A stretch of DNA of 64,000 nt from Thiothrix litoralis (GTDB taxonomy: Bacteria > Pseudomonadota > Gammaproteobacteria > Thiotrichales > Thiotrichaceae). Positions 41,943 through 51,480 of this stretch are shown piece by piece. The stretch covers positions 1,054,001-1,118,000 of the forward strand of contig NZ_CP072801.1 of assembly GCF_017901135.1 (NCBI RefSeq), read 5' to 3'. Under the pieces are notes generated by a model. It did not search any database. It saw nothing but the letters and a program-made list of their open reading frames with translations, and was not told the origin of the DNA. Both the position numbers and the translations under genes were made by a program. Positions within the stretch are counted from its first letter, which is position 1; each line of letters starts with the position of its first letter.

Positions 41943-44900
41943 GAACGGTTGTTTCCTTTGATTGGCAACGTGAAGCTGAACGTTGCACCTTTGGTATTGT
42001 TATTACTGGCCTCAAGTTTACCACCGTGTGCTTCGATAATGGAACTGCTGATCGGCAACCCCATGCCCATGCCATTCTTTTTACTGGTGTAAAATGGACG
42101 GAAGATTTTGCTGGCAAAATCATTGGGCAAACCCGTGCCCTCGTCAATGACTGATACGCGCACCTCTTGATTGCCAAGCGGTTCACTGCGGATATACAGG
42201 GAGTCGATAGTGTTTATTGACGTTTCAGCCATTGCATCCAGCGCATTGAGTATCATGTTAACCAATACTTGCTCAATCTGTATTTTATTGACGTTTACCA
42301 AACCCAGATGCGGGGATAGTGCTGTGTTCAGTTTGACCTGTTTGAATTGTTCTGTGGTATCCAACAGGTGTAGTGTTTCTTTAATGATGCTGTTGATGTC
42401 ATGTTCACGCCATTCCACATCCTGATCTTTGCGGGTGAAGTCTTTAGCGTAACGCAGGATTTCGCCTGCCCGTCGCACTTGGGTACTCACTAATTTCATG
42501 ACATCCGCAATGTCTTCCATGCTGCATTCTTTGCTGTTCATGCGTAATTCACAGCCACGAATATAATTGCCAATGGCTGATAGCGGCTGATTCAGTTCGT
42601 GGGCAATACCGGATGCCATTTCTCCCAGCGTATTGAGGCGCATAATGTGTGCAAGTTCCTGTTGGCGTTCAGCCAGCAGGTTTTGGGCAATCATGCGCTC
42701 GGTATGGTCGACAATAATCGACATAATACGCAGTTCGTCATTATCGAGATGGATGAGCACGGGGCGAATTTCCAGCCAACGTACATTGCCCTTGAAGGTT
42801 TTGACTTTCACTTCACGGGCATGAAACTCCCCTGTTTTGGCAATCTGGTTGATACATGTATCAACCTCGTGCTGGTATTCGGGGAACATGAAGTCTTTGA
42901 GTGAGTGTCCGATCAATTGCCCCGGATGTTTGGCTTCCATAATGATGGAGCCTGCCGGGTTGACCTCCTCAATCATGCCATCAAGCGTGCAAATATTAAT
43001 CCAGTTGGGTTGGCTCTGGAAAATGGTGTCGAGTTTGGCGCGTTCGATTTCCAGACGTGCTTCTGCCCATTTGCGTTCCTCAATTTCGTGGAGCAACTGG
43101 TCATTGCTGGCTTTGAGTTGCAGGTTGGCAGCTTCCAGCTCGCTACTTTTGACGCTGACTTCCTGATTGACGGTGCGTAATTCTTCGTTGGTGGATTGCA
43201 ATTCCTCGTTGGAGGTCTGCAACTCTTCGCTTGAGGTGTAGAGTTCCTCATTGGTGGACTGCGCTTCTTCGTAGGTGGATTGCAGTTCCTCGTTGGAGGT
43301 TTCCAGCTCTTCAATGGTGGTTTGCAGGCTTTCGCGAACTTCGCGCAATTCTTCTTCGAGTTCCTTGAGGCGCAAGGTATCGCTGACATGCAGGGCATCC
43401 TGCTCGGCACTGTTGGGGTAGTCGCTGGGCGGCAGTACCTCAAAGATGACAATGCTGACTTCGCTTTCTGTCAATTTTCCGGCGGGGAAATGGCGGGTAC
43501 GCATGACGATGCGCACGGCTTCACCCCCCAGTTTGAAATTGATGCGGCGGCTGCTGATGGTTTCATCGGTACGCCGGGCTTTGTATATCAGCCCGCGCAA
43601 GTCCTGACGCAATTCGGGGCGAATCAGGTCAAGCACGCTTAATGCCGCCCGCCCTTCAGCAAACCCCAGAAAAGGGTCAACTTGACCACGTACATAGACA
43701 ATTTCCTGGCGGTCATCCAGCATGATGCAGGCAGGCTGATAAATATTGACCAGCAATTTGTCGATGGAGTCCTGTAGCTTGGCTCGCGGCTTATCACGCG
43801 CATTGCCGTTATATGGCTGGTTACGTTGTTCCCGTAAGGAACGGCTTTGTAACAAGTAGGGCAGGTGACCTTTGACATCACTGCGCCGCCGGTAAATGCG
43901 TGCTTTGCGGTCAACGGTAATAAACAAGCGATCACTACCACCGATGGTTTCGGACTTGCCAAGAAACATAATGCCATCCGGTTCCAGCCCGTAGTGAAAG
44001 GATTCCAGCACATTGCGCTGCAAGGTTTGGTTGAAGTAAATCAGTACATTACGGCATGTTACTAAATTAAGGTGTGAGAACGGTGGGTCACGCACCAGAT
44101 CGTGGCGGGCAAACAGCACCATGTTGCGGATGGTTTGGGTAAGCTGGTATTCACCGTCTTTCTGGATGAAGTATTTGTCGAGGATTCGCTGTTCAATACC
44201 GGCAACCGAGGCTTTGGAGTAACGCGCCTGACGCGCAATGGTCAGCACGCCGTCATACAGGTCGGTACCAAAAATTTGCACCTTGTAACGGGCGATGCGG
44301 TTGCCAAGGTATTCCGACAACATAATGGCGATGGAATAGGCTTCTTCGCCAGTCGCACACCCGGCAACCCAGACGCGGATTTCATGGCCACCTTGTGGCA
44401 CGATATCTTCCAGCACCCGGCGTAGTGCCTGATACGCATCGGTATCGCGAAAAAAGCTGGTGACCGAAATCAGGATGTCGTTATGCAGCTCATAGAGTTC
44501 TTCAGGTTTTTGCTTCAGGAAAGCAGCGTATTCACTCAGTTGTTTGCATTTGTGGACGGTCATGCGCCGTTCGATGCGGCGCAACAGCGTATTACGTTTG
44601 TAATCGCGAAAATCCGTGCCGGTCTGGTCAAGCAGCATCCGCAGGATTTCCTGAATCTCGTCTTCGCTGGGTTCGGGCTTGCTAGCAAACAGAAAGGAAA
44701 TATCAGGTTGTGCCAGCATATCGTGGATTTGCTGGGCAATATCTTCGGGGGGAAGTGCGAGATCGACATGCCCCGTGCCAATAGCAGAATGCGGCATACT
44801 GTCGAAACGGGCGGTGGATTCCAGTTGCGCAAGGGTAATGCCACCTTCGGCCTTGATGGCGCGGATGCCGTGCGTGCCGTCAGTACCCGTACCGGAGAGG

Positions 44901-45313
44901 ATGATGCCCACTGTATGCCTGCCGTGGTTTTCGGCGAGTGAGGCAAACAGGCGGTCAACCGAGGGTTTGGGGCCAATGCCAGTGGCTTTTTCCAAGTGAA
45001 AATGCCCGTTGGCGTAGAAAGCGTCCATTGCTGGCGGGATAATATAAAACGTACCCGCGTTCAGCGCTTGCTTGTCTTGTAATTCGGCAATGGGAAGCTG
45101 GGTTTCACGTGCTAGGATCGGCACCATCATGCTGCTGTGTTTGGGGTCAAGGTGCTGGGCAAGGATGTAAACGACCCGTTCATCAATCGGCAGGTTGGGA
45201 ACCAGTGCGCGGAGTGCTTCCAGTCCACCCGCCGATGCACCAATCCCTACGATAATCATGCGGTTATCGTCGATCTTTTGCTCGGTTTGCTCTGATTCTC
45301 TATCAGTCGTCAT
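41939..45313 (-). CDS. CheB-CheR-PAS-histidine kinase fusion
   Basis: This is a 1124-residue cytoplasmic protein from the ATG at 45313. In order: a CheB methylesterase domain (IVGIGASAGGLEALRALV, with LSGTGTDGTHG), a CheR methyltransferase (VWVAGCATGEEAYSIAIML, HLNLVTCRNVLIYFN), a PAS-like region, a long coiled coil built from repeated SNEELQST-like heptads, a second PAS, and a kinase with GIAHELNQPLSAIGNYIRG and MGMGLPISSSIIEAHGG. Such fusions occur in many environmental bacteria; they may couple methylation chemistry to phosphorelay, yet the substrate of the Che domains is unknown. No CheB receiver domain is present. The FixJ-like gene follows directly. Confidence 0.95.
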   Translation of the reverse strand: MTTDRESEQTEQKIDDNRMIIVGIGASAGGLEALRALVPNLPIDERVVYILAQHLDPKHSSMMVPILARETQLPIAELQDKQALNAGTFYIIPPAMDAFYANGHFHLEKATGIGPKPSVDRLFASLAENHGRHTVGIILSGTGTDGTHGIRAIKAEGGITLAQLESTARFDSMPHSAIGTGHVDLALPPEDIAQQIHDMLAQPDISFLFASKPEPSEDEIQEILRMLLDQTGTDFRDYKRNTLLRRIERRMTVHKCKQLSEYAAFLKQKPEELYELHNDILISVTSFFRDTDAYQALRRVLEDIVPQGGHEIRVWVAGCATGEEAYSIAIMLSEYLGNRIARYKVQIFGTDLYDGVLTIARQARYSKASVAGIEQRILDKYFIQKDGEYQLTQTIRNMVLFARHDLVRDPPFSHLNLVTCRNVLIYFNQTLQRNVLESFHYGLEPDGIMFLGKSETIGGSDRLFITVDRKARIYRRRSDVKGHLPYLLQSRSLREQRNQPYNGNARDKPRAKLQDSIDKLLVNIYQPACIMLDDRQEIVYVRGQVDPFLGFAEGRAALSVLDLIRPELRQDLRGLIYKARRTDETISSRRINFKLGGEAVRIVMRTRHFPAGKLTESEVSIVIFEVLPPSDYPNSAEQDALHVSDTLRLKELEEELREVRESLQTTIEELETSNEELQSTYEEAQSTNEELYTSSEELQTSNEELQSTNEELRTVNQEVSVKSSELEAANLQLKASNDQLLHEIEERKWAEARLEIERAKLDTIFQSQPNWINICTLDGMIEEVNPAGSIIMEAKHPGQLIGHSLKDFMFPEYQHEVDTCINQIAKTGEFHAREVKVKTFKGNVRWLEIRPVLIHLDNDELRIMSIIVDHTERMIAQNLLAERQQELAHIMRLNTLGEMASGIAHELNQPLSAIGNYIRGCELRMNSKECSMEDIADVMKLVSTQVRRAGEILRYAKDFTRKDQDVEWREHDINSIIKETLHLLDTTEQFKQVKLNTALSPHLGLVNVNKIQIEQVLVNMILNALDAMAETSINTIDSLYIRSEPLGNQEVRVSVIDEGTGLPNDFASKIFRPFYTSKKNGMGMGLPISSSIIEAHGGKLEASNNNTKGATFSFTLPIKGNNRS

Positions 45314-45371
45314 GGCTTCTTCCCTGTTTATGCAAGAGGATAATAGCAGATGTGGATGCACCAAAAAATCC

Positions 45372-45408
45372 AAAAAAAGTGGGGAGCCAGATTACTCTGG
45401 CTCCCCAC
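45372..45408 (-). terminator. intrinsic terminator downstream of the DUF4124 gene
   Basis: Perfect 13-bp stem GTGGGGAGCCAGA (45379-45391) and TCTGGCTCCCCAC (45396-45408) with a 4-base loop. Read on the minus strand it is followed by seven Ts and then more T-rich sequence, so it should stop transcription coming from the DUF4124 gene before the CheB-CheR-kinase gene. Confidence 0.85.
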
Positions 45409-45611
45409 TAAAGATTGTTATGATTTAGCTTCTGTTGTAGGCACTTGCTTTCTCTCCTAGCTTCGCTTTCAGCGCTGTCATTTGTGCAAGTGCGGAAAAG
45501 AGTGTAATTAGTATTTGCTAATAAACCAATGTGAATTTGCTTGGGAATATTATAGGATGACCAAGGGTCTTTACTAGGTCTTGGCGCTATCCCTTGATAT
45601 AGGTCAACAAG
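45409..45611. other. noncoding stretch between terminator and DUF4124 stop
   Basis: About 200 bp with no supported gene. No tRNA-like fold or repeat was found by eye. It would be the 3' untranslated region of the DUF4124 transcript, or could hold a small RNA; nothing decides this. Confidence 0.5.
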
Positions 45612-46241
45612 TTAATTCGTTGCTGGAAGCATGGAGGACGCGGAAGTTGTTCCACTACCAGAGGTGATGGTGCCGCTGTCTTTACCTTTTTGTGTGCTAG
45701 TAGCGCTGCGCTCCACGGTTTTGCCTTCTTCGGTCGAATGGCGTGCATCGTTGGCTTTTTCCGTTTGGCTAGTCGGTGTGCCGTCTTTACTGCTGAACAT
45801 TTCCGGTTTGCACATACTATCAATATTATTCTGCATTTCCTTCATCTTACTGATTTTTTCTTCAGCCGTCAGGAAGCGTTCACCCTCGCTATCCTTCCAT
45901 TTGATCAGGGCATTGGCGGTCATTTGTTTTAAGGCGGCTTCTTGTTGGGCACAGAAATCCCGGTGTTTCTTGTCACTCTTCTCGCCAGCTTGGCGGGCTT
46001 GCTCCATATCGTCTTTGCCGGTGGCTTTACTGGCTTGTTCCGGGAGGATATTACCCAATTTGCCAGTGGAAAGGCGGATATCGTCCTCAATATCCTTGCC
46101 CTTGGCATCGGGTGGGGGAGGTGTTTGGGTATAGTGGGTTTCGCCACGTTTATCCGTCCATTTATACATTTCAGCAGAAACACTGGGAGCATTAAGTGTC
46201 ATTGCCAGCAATACTGCTGGCATTAAAATAGCCTTGTTCAT
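45612..46241 (-). CDS. periplasmic DUF4124 protein
   Basis: The 209-residue protein has a signal peptide (LLAMTLNAPSVSA) followed directly by the DUF4124 motif EMYKWTDKRGETHYTQTPPP. The middle is a charged helical region (KKHRDFCAQQEAALKQMTAN) with two cysteines, and the C-terminal 50 residues are a Ser/Thr-rich low-complexity tail. DUF4124 domains are common in gammaproteobacterial envelope proteins of unknown role. It is divergent from the RND operon and ends in a strong terminator. Confidence 0.85.
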   Translation of the reverse strand: MNKAILMPAVLLAMTLNAPSVSAEMYKWTDKRGETHYTQTPPPPDAKGKDIEDDIRLSTGKLGNILPEQASKATGKDDMEQARQAGEKSDKKHRDFCAQQEAALKQMTANALIKWKDSEGERFLTAEEKISKMKEMQNNIDSMCKPEMFSSKDGTPTSQTEKANDARHSTEEGKTVERSATSTQKGKDSGTITSGSGTTSASSMLPATN

Positions 46242-46341
46242 GGATCACCTTGTTTTGTTATCATTTAACCACATATTAGTGTTTTCTAATATTCTCTGCT
46301 AGGATACATCAACGTTTATTTTTATTTAGGGTAAGTATGCC

Positions 46342-47433
46342 ATGAAAATGTTACCAAAGTGGGTACTGATCGTCGGATTGTCGGCCTTGTCTGCTTGCGG
46401 AAAAGCAGAGCAGCAACCGGCTGCCGCAACGGATGCCTCAGTGAAGTCGACCTTGCAAACCGTTAAGGTGGATGCAATTGGTACACCTGAATTACATTAT
46501 CTGGATGGTCATGTAGAAGCCGTGAATGAAAGCACCTTATCTGCCCAGACCAGTGGGGTGATTGAAAAATTATTTTACGATGTGGATGATTATGTCGAGC
46601 CGGGCAAGGTAATTGCTCGTATTAAGTCAAAAAATCAACAAGCCGGTGTGGCACAGGCGCAAGCCTCCTTGGATGAGGCACAAGCCCGTTTCACCGAAGC
46701 GCAAACCGACTTCAAACGCATTAGTGATATTTACGCCAAACGTTTGGTTCCCAAAGCCGATTATGATACGTCTCAGGCCAGCTTGCGGGCTGCGGAAGCG
46801 CGTTTGGCTGCGGCAAAAGCGCAAATGACCCAGGCCGGTGAAGAGCTGGGCTATACCAGTCTGATCGCACCTTTTGGCGGCATTGTGACCAAGCGCCACG
46901 TGCAACTCGGCGAAGCCGTTAACCCCGGTACGCCCATTATGACAGGTATTTCACTCGACCAGATGCGGGTTGTGGTGGAAGTGCCACAGCGTTTGATTGG
47001 CAAGGTGCGTCAGGAAAAGAAAGCCTTCGTGTTTCAGGATGGTTCCAACAAATCACTGGTGGTCAAGTCATTAACCTTTTTCCCGTATGCTGACCCTAAA
47101 ACCAATGCATTCAAGGTACGGATTGATCTAGCGGAAGGCGCGAAAGACTTGTTCCCCGGTATGTTCGTGAAAGTGGCCTTTGTGCTGGGTCAACAGCAAG
47201 GTGTGGTCAGCGTGCCGGAAAGTGCCGTGGTAACACGTAGCGAGGTCATTGGTGTGTATGTAATCAATGCGCAAGGTCGACCTGCTTTACGTCAAATTCG
47301 TCTGGGCAAAAAGCTGGATGAAAATACCATTAGCGTATTGGCGGGCGTAGACGCAGGGGAAACCATTGCGCTTGACCCGGTACAGGCTGCTATTTTCCTC
47401 AAGCAACAAGAGGGAGCAAAACGCGATGAATGA
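46342..47433 (+). CDS. RND efflux periplasmic adaptor lipoprotein
   Basis: This is a 363-residue membrane-fusion protein with lipobox LSALSAC near residue 20. A biotinyl-lipoyl-like half (HVEAVNESTLSAQTSGVIEK and TSLIAPFGGIVTKRHVQLGE) encloses an alpha-helical hairpin with repeated AQASLDEAQARFTEAQ. Beta-barrel and membrane-proximal domains follow. It links the RND pump to an outer-membrane channel. It overlaps the pump gene by 8 bases. No outer-membrane factor gene follows, so a TolC-like protein encoded elsewhere must serve. Confidence 0.94.
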   Translation: MKMLPKWVLIVGLSALSACGKAEQQPAAATDASVKSTLQTVKVDAIGTPELHYLDGHVEAVNESTLSAQTSGVIEKLFYDVDDYVEPGKVIARIKSKNQQAGVAQAQASLDEAQARFTEAQTDFKRISDIYAKRLVPKADYDTSQASLRAAEARLAAAKAQMTQAGEELGYTSLIAPFGGIVTKRHVQLGEAVNPGTPIMTGISLDQMRVVVEVPQRLIGKVRQEKKAFVFQDGSNKSLVVKSLTFFPYADPKTNAFKVRIDLAEGAKDLFPGMFVKVAFVLGQQQGVVSVPESAVVTRSEVIGVYVINAQGRPALRQIRLGKKLDENTISVLAGVDAGETIALDPVQAAIFLKQQEGAKRDE

Positions 47434-50400
47434 GCCAAAGTTGGGCATTTCTGGCGGGATTGCGAAAAAATTCCTGACCACGGAAATCACGCCGCTGTTG
47501 GCATTGGTCGGTTTACTGCTGGGTTTATTTGCCGTTATGGTGACACCCCGTGAGGAAGACCCGCAGATCAATGTGACCTTCGCTAATGTATTTATCCCGT
47601 TTCCGGGGGCGAGTGCTGAACAGGTGGAAAGTTTGGTGAGCACGCCTGCCGAACAGGTGCTTTCGGAAATCGAGGGGCTGGAGCATATCTATTCCACCTC
47701 CATGCCAGGTATGTCGGTTGTCACCGTGCAGTATAAGGTGGGTGAAGACAATACCGCTGCACTGGTGCGTTTGTACAATAAGGTCGCTTCCAATCAGGAC
47801 TGGTTGCCGCAAAAGCTCGGGGTCGGTACGCCGCTGATCAAACCCAAGGGCATTGATGATGTGCCGATTGTGGCGCTGACCTTGTGGACAGAGGATGACA
47901 AGCGCGGCGCGTATGAGTTGAATCAGGTTGCCCATGCGATTGAATCGGAACTCAAACGCGTGCCCGGTTCGCGTGACATTTACACTATCGGTGGACCACA
48001 ACAGGTGGTACATGTCTTGCTGGACGCCGAAAAACTTGCCGGGCATGGCATTTCTTTAGCGGACTTGCGCAATGCGTTACAGGCAAGCAATTCAGCACGT
48101 GACGCGGTGTCGCTGGTGAATAATAACGAGGAAATTCAGGTACAAGCCGGTACTTTCCTGATGGATGCCTCAGAAGTCGGCGAATTAATGGTCGGGGTCT
48201 TCGATGGCAAGCCGGTATTCCTCAGCGACGTGGCGGATGTGAAACGTACCTCTGATTCGCCGGAAGCCTACGTCAGTTTTGGCACGGGTGCAGCGGCAGA
48301 GCATAAAGGTTTGCCAACGGGTATTCATACCCCAGCAGTGACCATTGCGGTTGCTAAACAGCCGGGAACCAATGCGGTGGATATTGCTAATAATGTCATC
48401 GACCGCTTTGAGAAATTACGTGGAACGTTTGTGCCGGAAGGGGTGAATGTCACCGTGACCCGCAATTATGGCGAAACCGCACAGGCCAAGTCCGAAAAGC
48501 TGATCCACAAACTGATTATTGAAACCATCGCGGTCGCTATCCTGATCTGGTTGGCGCTGGGGTGGCGTGAAGCTTTGATTGTTGGTGCAGCCGTGGTGAT
48601 TACGCTGGCAGTGACCTTGTTTGCTTCGTGGGCGTATGGTTTTACCCTGAACCGGGTATCGTTGTTTGCGCTGATTTTCTCCATCGGGATATTGGTGGAT
48701 GATGCGATTGTGGTAGTGGAAAATATTCACCGCCACATGCAGCAAGGTGGGAAGAAACTGTTAGAGGTCATTCCGTTGGCGGTGGATGAAGTCGGTGGCC
48801 CGACGATTCTCGCGACGTTTACTGTTATCGCGGCTTTGTTGCCGATGGCGTTTGTTTCCGGGTTAATGGGACCATATATGTCACCTATCCCGATCAATGC
48901 CAGTTTGGGGATGTTGATTTCATTGGCAGTGGCTTATGTGGTCACGCCGTGGATGACAGGCAAGATGCTTGGCAATGTCGATTTCAGCCATCACAAAGAA
49001 GACAACAGCAAGCTGTTTGGCTTTTTCAGCGGCATCATGTCGCCGTTTCTGGACGATAAAAAGGGCGGTAAACGTCGCATGGGTTTGTTTGCGGTCATCA
49101 CTTTGTTGATAGTGTTGTCGGCATCCTTGGCGATGTTCAAGCTGGTAGTGCTGAAGATGCTGCCATTCGACAATAAGTCAGAGTTTCAGGTGATTCTGGA
49201 TATGCCGGAAGGCACCTCGCTGGAACAAACTTCGCGGGTTCTCAATGAGATGGCGGATTATCTGGGCAAGGTTGATGAAGTGACCGATTACCAGATCTAC
49301 GCGGGAACCGCAGCACCGATCAACTTCAATGGCTTGGTGCGCCAGTACTATCTGCGGGAAGGTGCTAACGTCGGCGATATTCAGGTTAACCTGACCGATG
49401 CGCATGGGCGTGAACGGCAAAGCCATGAGATTTCGCTGGCTGTGCGCCCGCCGTTGCAGGACATTGCCAAGAAGTACAACGCCAATGTGAAAGTGGTGGA
49501 AGTGCCCCCCGGCCCGCCCGTGATGTCGCCGATTGTGGCGGAGGTGTATGGGCTGGATTATGCTGGACAGATTGGTGTTGCCAAGCAAATCCGGGGTGTT
49601 TTCGAGCAAACGCCTGACATTGTGGACATCGACGACAGCGTGGAAGCGCCGCAGAAGCGTTTGGTGGTGCAGGTTGATCGCAGCAAAGCGGCGTTGTTAG
49701 GCGTGTCGCAGGATGCGATTGCTTCCAGCATTGATACGGTGTTGCGTGGTGAAGATGTGGTGTTCTTGCACGGCAAGGGGATCAAGTACGCCGTACCTAT
49801 CCGTGTGGAGTTCCCCGTTGCCCTCAAAGATAAGATGGATTCCGTCTTAGCTTTACGGGTACGCAGTAACGCCGGTGAACTGGTGCCGATGTCAGAACTG
49901 GTCAGCGTGGAAGAGACTACCCGCGAACATTCTATCTATCACAAGGACTTGCTGCCGGTGGTTTATGTCACGGGTGATATGGCTGGGGTAACGGATAGCC
50001 CGTTGTATGGCATGTTTGATATTTACTCTGGCATCAAGGACTTGTCGGTATACGATAATCCGATTAACCAGTTCTTCGTTGCCCAGCCTGATGACCCGTA
50101 TCTGTACGGCATGAAGTGGGATGGCGAATGGCAGGTCACTTACGAAACCTTCCGCGACATGGGGATTGCCTATGGGGTGGGGATGATTCTGATCTTCCTG
50201 CTAATCGTGGCACAGTTCAGGTCATATATGGTTCCTCTGGTTATTATGTCGCCAATTCCACTGACCATTATCGGTGTAATGCCGGGTCATGCTTTGCTGG
50301 GGATGCCGTTTACCGCGACCTCGATGATCGGGATGATTGCACTGGCGGGGATTATCGTGCGTAACTCGATCTTGCTGGTGGACTTCATCAATGAGCAAAT

Positions 50401-50644
50401 ACGCAGTGGTATGGCGCTGAAACAGGCGGTGATCAATTCCAGTGCGGTGCGTGCTAAGCCCATTGCTTTGACAGCGTTGGCGGCAATGGTGGGTGCATTC
50501 TTTATCATTGATGACCCCATCTTTGGCGGATTGGCGGTATCACTGATCTTCGGGATTATGGTCTCGACAGTGTTGACGCTGGTGCTGATTCCGTTGATGT
50601 ACTACCTGTATGCGCGGACTCGCCTTGCGACTATTGTCGCTTAA
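47426..50644 (+). CDS. RND (HAE1-type) efflux permease
   Basis: This is a 1072-residue pump from the ATG at 47426, which overlaps the adaptor stop; an upstream ATG at 47366 lies within the adaptor. The RND signature includes PGASAEQVESLVSTPAEQVL, GILVDDAIVVVENIHRHM with the proton-relay Asp pair in the fourth helix, and MIALAGIIVRNSILLVDFIN in the second half. About 12 membrane helices and two large periplasmic loops are present. It is likely to export a small hydrophobic or toxic compound; the motif set fits multidrug (not metal) RND pumps. Confidence 0.95.
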   Translation: MNEPKLGISGGIAKKFLTTEITPLLALVGLLLGLFAVMVTPREEDPQINVTFANVFIPFPGASAEQVESLVSTPAEQVLSEIEGLEHIYSTSMPGMSVVTVQYKVGEDNTAALVRLYNKVASNQDWLPQKLGVGTPLIKPKGIDDVPIVALTLWTEDDKRGAYELNQVAHAIESELKRVPGSRDIYTIGGPQQVVHVLLDAEKLAGHGISLADLRNALQASNSARDAVSLVNNNEEIQVQAGTFLMDASEVGELMVGVFDGKPVFLSDVADVKRTSDSPEAYVSFGTGAAAEHKGLPTGIHTPAVTIAVAKQPGTNAVDIANNVIDRFEKLRGTFVPEGVNVTVTRNYGETAQAKSEKLIHKLIIETIAVAILIWLALGWREALIVGAAVVITLAVTLFASWAYGFTLNRVSLFALIFSIGILVDDAIVVVENIHRHMQQGGKKLLEVIPLAVDEVGGPTILATFTVIAALLPMAFVSGLMGPYMSPIPINASLGMLISLAVAYVVTPWMTGKMLGNVDFSHHKEDNSKLFGFFSGIMSPFLDDKKGGKRRMGLFAVITLLIVLSASLAMFKLVVLKMLPFDNKSEFQVILDMPEGTSLEQTSRVLNEMADYLGKVDEVTDYQIYAGTAAPINFNGLVRQYYLREGANVGDIQVNLTDAHGRERQSHEISLAVRPPLQDIAKKYNANVKVVEVPPGPPVMSPIVAEVYGLDYAGQIGVAKQIRGVFEQTPDIVDIDDSVEAPQKRLVVQVDRSKAALLGVSQDAIASSIDTVLRGEDVVFLHGKGIKYAVPIRVEFPVALKDKMDSVLALRVRSNAGELVPMSELVSVEETTREHSIYHKDLLPVVYVTGDMAGVTDSPLYGMFDIYSGIKDLSVYDNPINQFFVAQPDDPYLYGMKWDGEWQVTYETFRDMGIAYGVGMILIFLLIVAQFRSYMVPLVIMSPIPLTIIGVMPGHALLGMPFTATSMIGMIALAGIIVRNSILLVDFINEQIRSGMALKQAVINSSAVRAKPIALTALAAMVGAFFIIDDPIFGGLAVSLIFGIMVSTVLTLVLIPLMYYLYARTRLATIVA

Positions 50645-50679
50645 AAGCACTTTGTCTAAACGTGTTCAATCTGGCGTAA

Positions 50680-50709
50680 TCCCCGGCATCGTATCAAACG
50701 GTACGGGGA
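50680..50709. terminator. possible bidirectional terminator hairpin
   Basis: TCCCCG (50680-50685) pairs with CGGGGA (50704-50709) with partial pairing inside, in the 72-bp gap between two convergent stops. There is no clear T-run on either side, so support is modest. Confidence 0.35.
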
Positions 50710-50716
50710 CTTACGT

Positions 50717-51283
50717 TCAGGCTTCTGTTGTTCGGCTCAAATACAAGGTCAGGCCGAGATGATTCTTGGCTGCATGGTGCATGAAATGTTGCATCGCCTT
50801 AAAGCGATTCAGGCAAGCATCCAGTGCCAGTGTGCCGTCATTGCCATCCCAGATTTGCGGATAAATATCCTCATCAAGCATTTGATTGGCATCAAAGTTC
50901 CTCACCAGCTCTGCCGCTGTTTTGTTAACTACCGTTTGGGTAATGTGTTTGACTTCACAGGACTCAAACACTCGCGCAGGCCCATAACCCACATCCACAT
51001 CCCCCACATAACTGCCGCCATCAATCAGGAAAGCATCCGGGAAATGCCCGCTCCAGACTTGCCCGCACATTAGATAATGGATGCCATGCCAATATTCACC
51101 CAAGGTTTCCCGCAATTGCACTGGTTCAGGCTCCAAGGCATAACGAGGCGGTGGGAAATGAGGATTGGTACGCATAGCGTTGAATTGGTCGGCAAACACC
51201 AATGTCCAAATCAGCTTTGGATTTTCCATTAAACGACTGATATTTAAATCAGATGTTGCCGCAAGATGCAAATGTACACCCAT
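50717..51283 (-). CDS. YfbM-like protein (DUF1877)
   Basis: The 188-residue protein has family markers MGVHLHLAATSDLNISRL, EYWHGIHYLMCG, DVGYGPARVFESCEVK and EDIYPQIWDGNDG. YfbM/DUF1877 proteins are small cytoplasmic proteins of unknown function, sometimes linked to contact-dependent-inhibition immunity genes; no toxin gene is visible here. It is transcribed alone, convergent with the RND pump. Confidence 0.88.
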   Translation of the reverse strand: MGVHLHLAATSDLNISRLMENPKLIWTLVFADQFNAMRTNPHFPPPRYALEPEPVQLRETLGEYWHGIHYLMCGQVWSGHFPDAFLIDGGSYVGDVDVGYGPARVFESCEVKHITQTVVNKTAAELVRNFDANQMLDEDIYPQIWDGNDGTLALDACLNRFKAMQHFMHHAAKNHLGLTLYLSRTTEA

Positions 51284-51480
51284 GATAGTAGACCCTTTTT
51301 GAAAACTGGCAAAGCCAAAATATTTGTTTAGTTAGTTTGATCACTTAATGAGCGAATTATCCCCATGCAGTCAGATTTTTACTGTGATAGTCATCACCAA
51401 TGCCATGAAATTCGCTTTGTTTTGAGGCTAACCCCGACTTTGTTATGATGTGCGCCATCGATCACAACAATGAGTTTTGT

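Noticed and set aside
43100-43330. Apparent tandem DNA repeats
   Set aside because: They encode the SNEELQST-type heptads of the coiled coil in the CheB-CheR-kinase fusion, so the protein explains the repetition.
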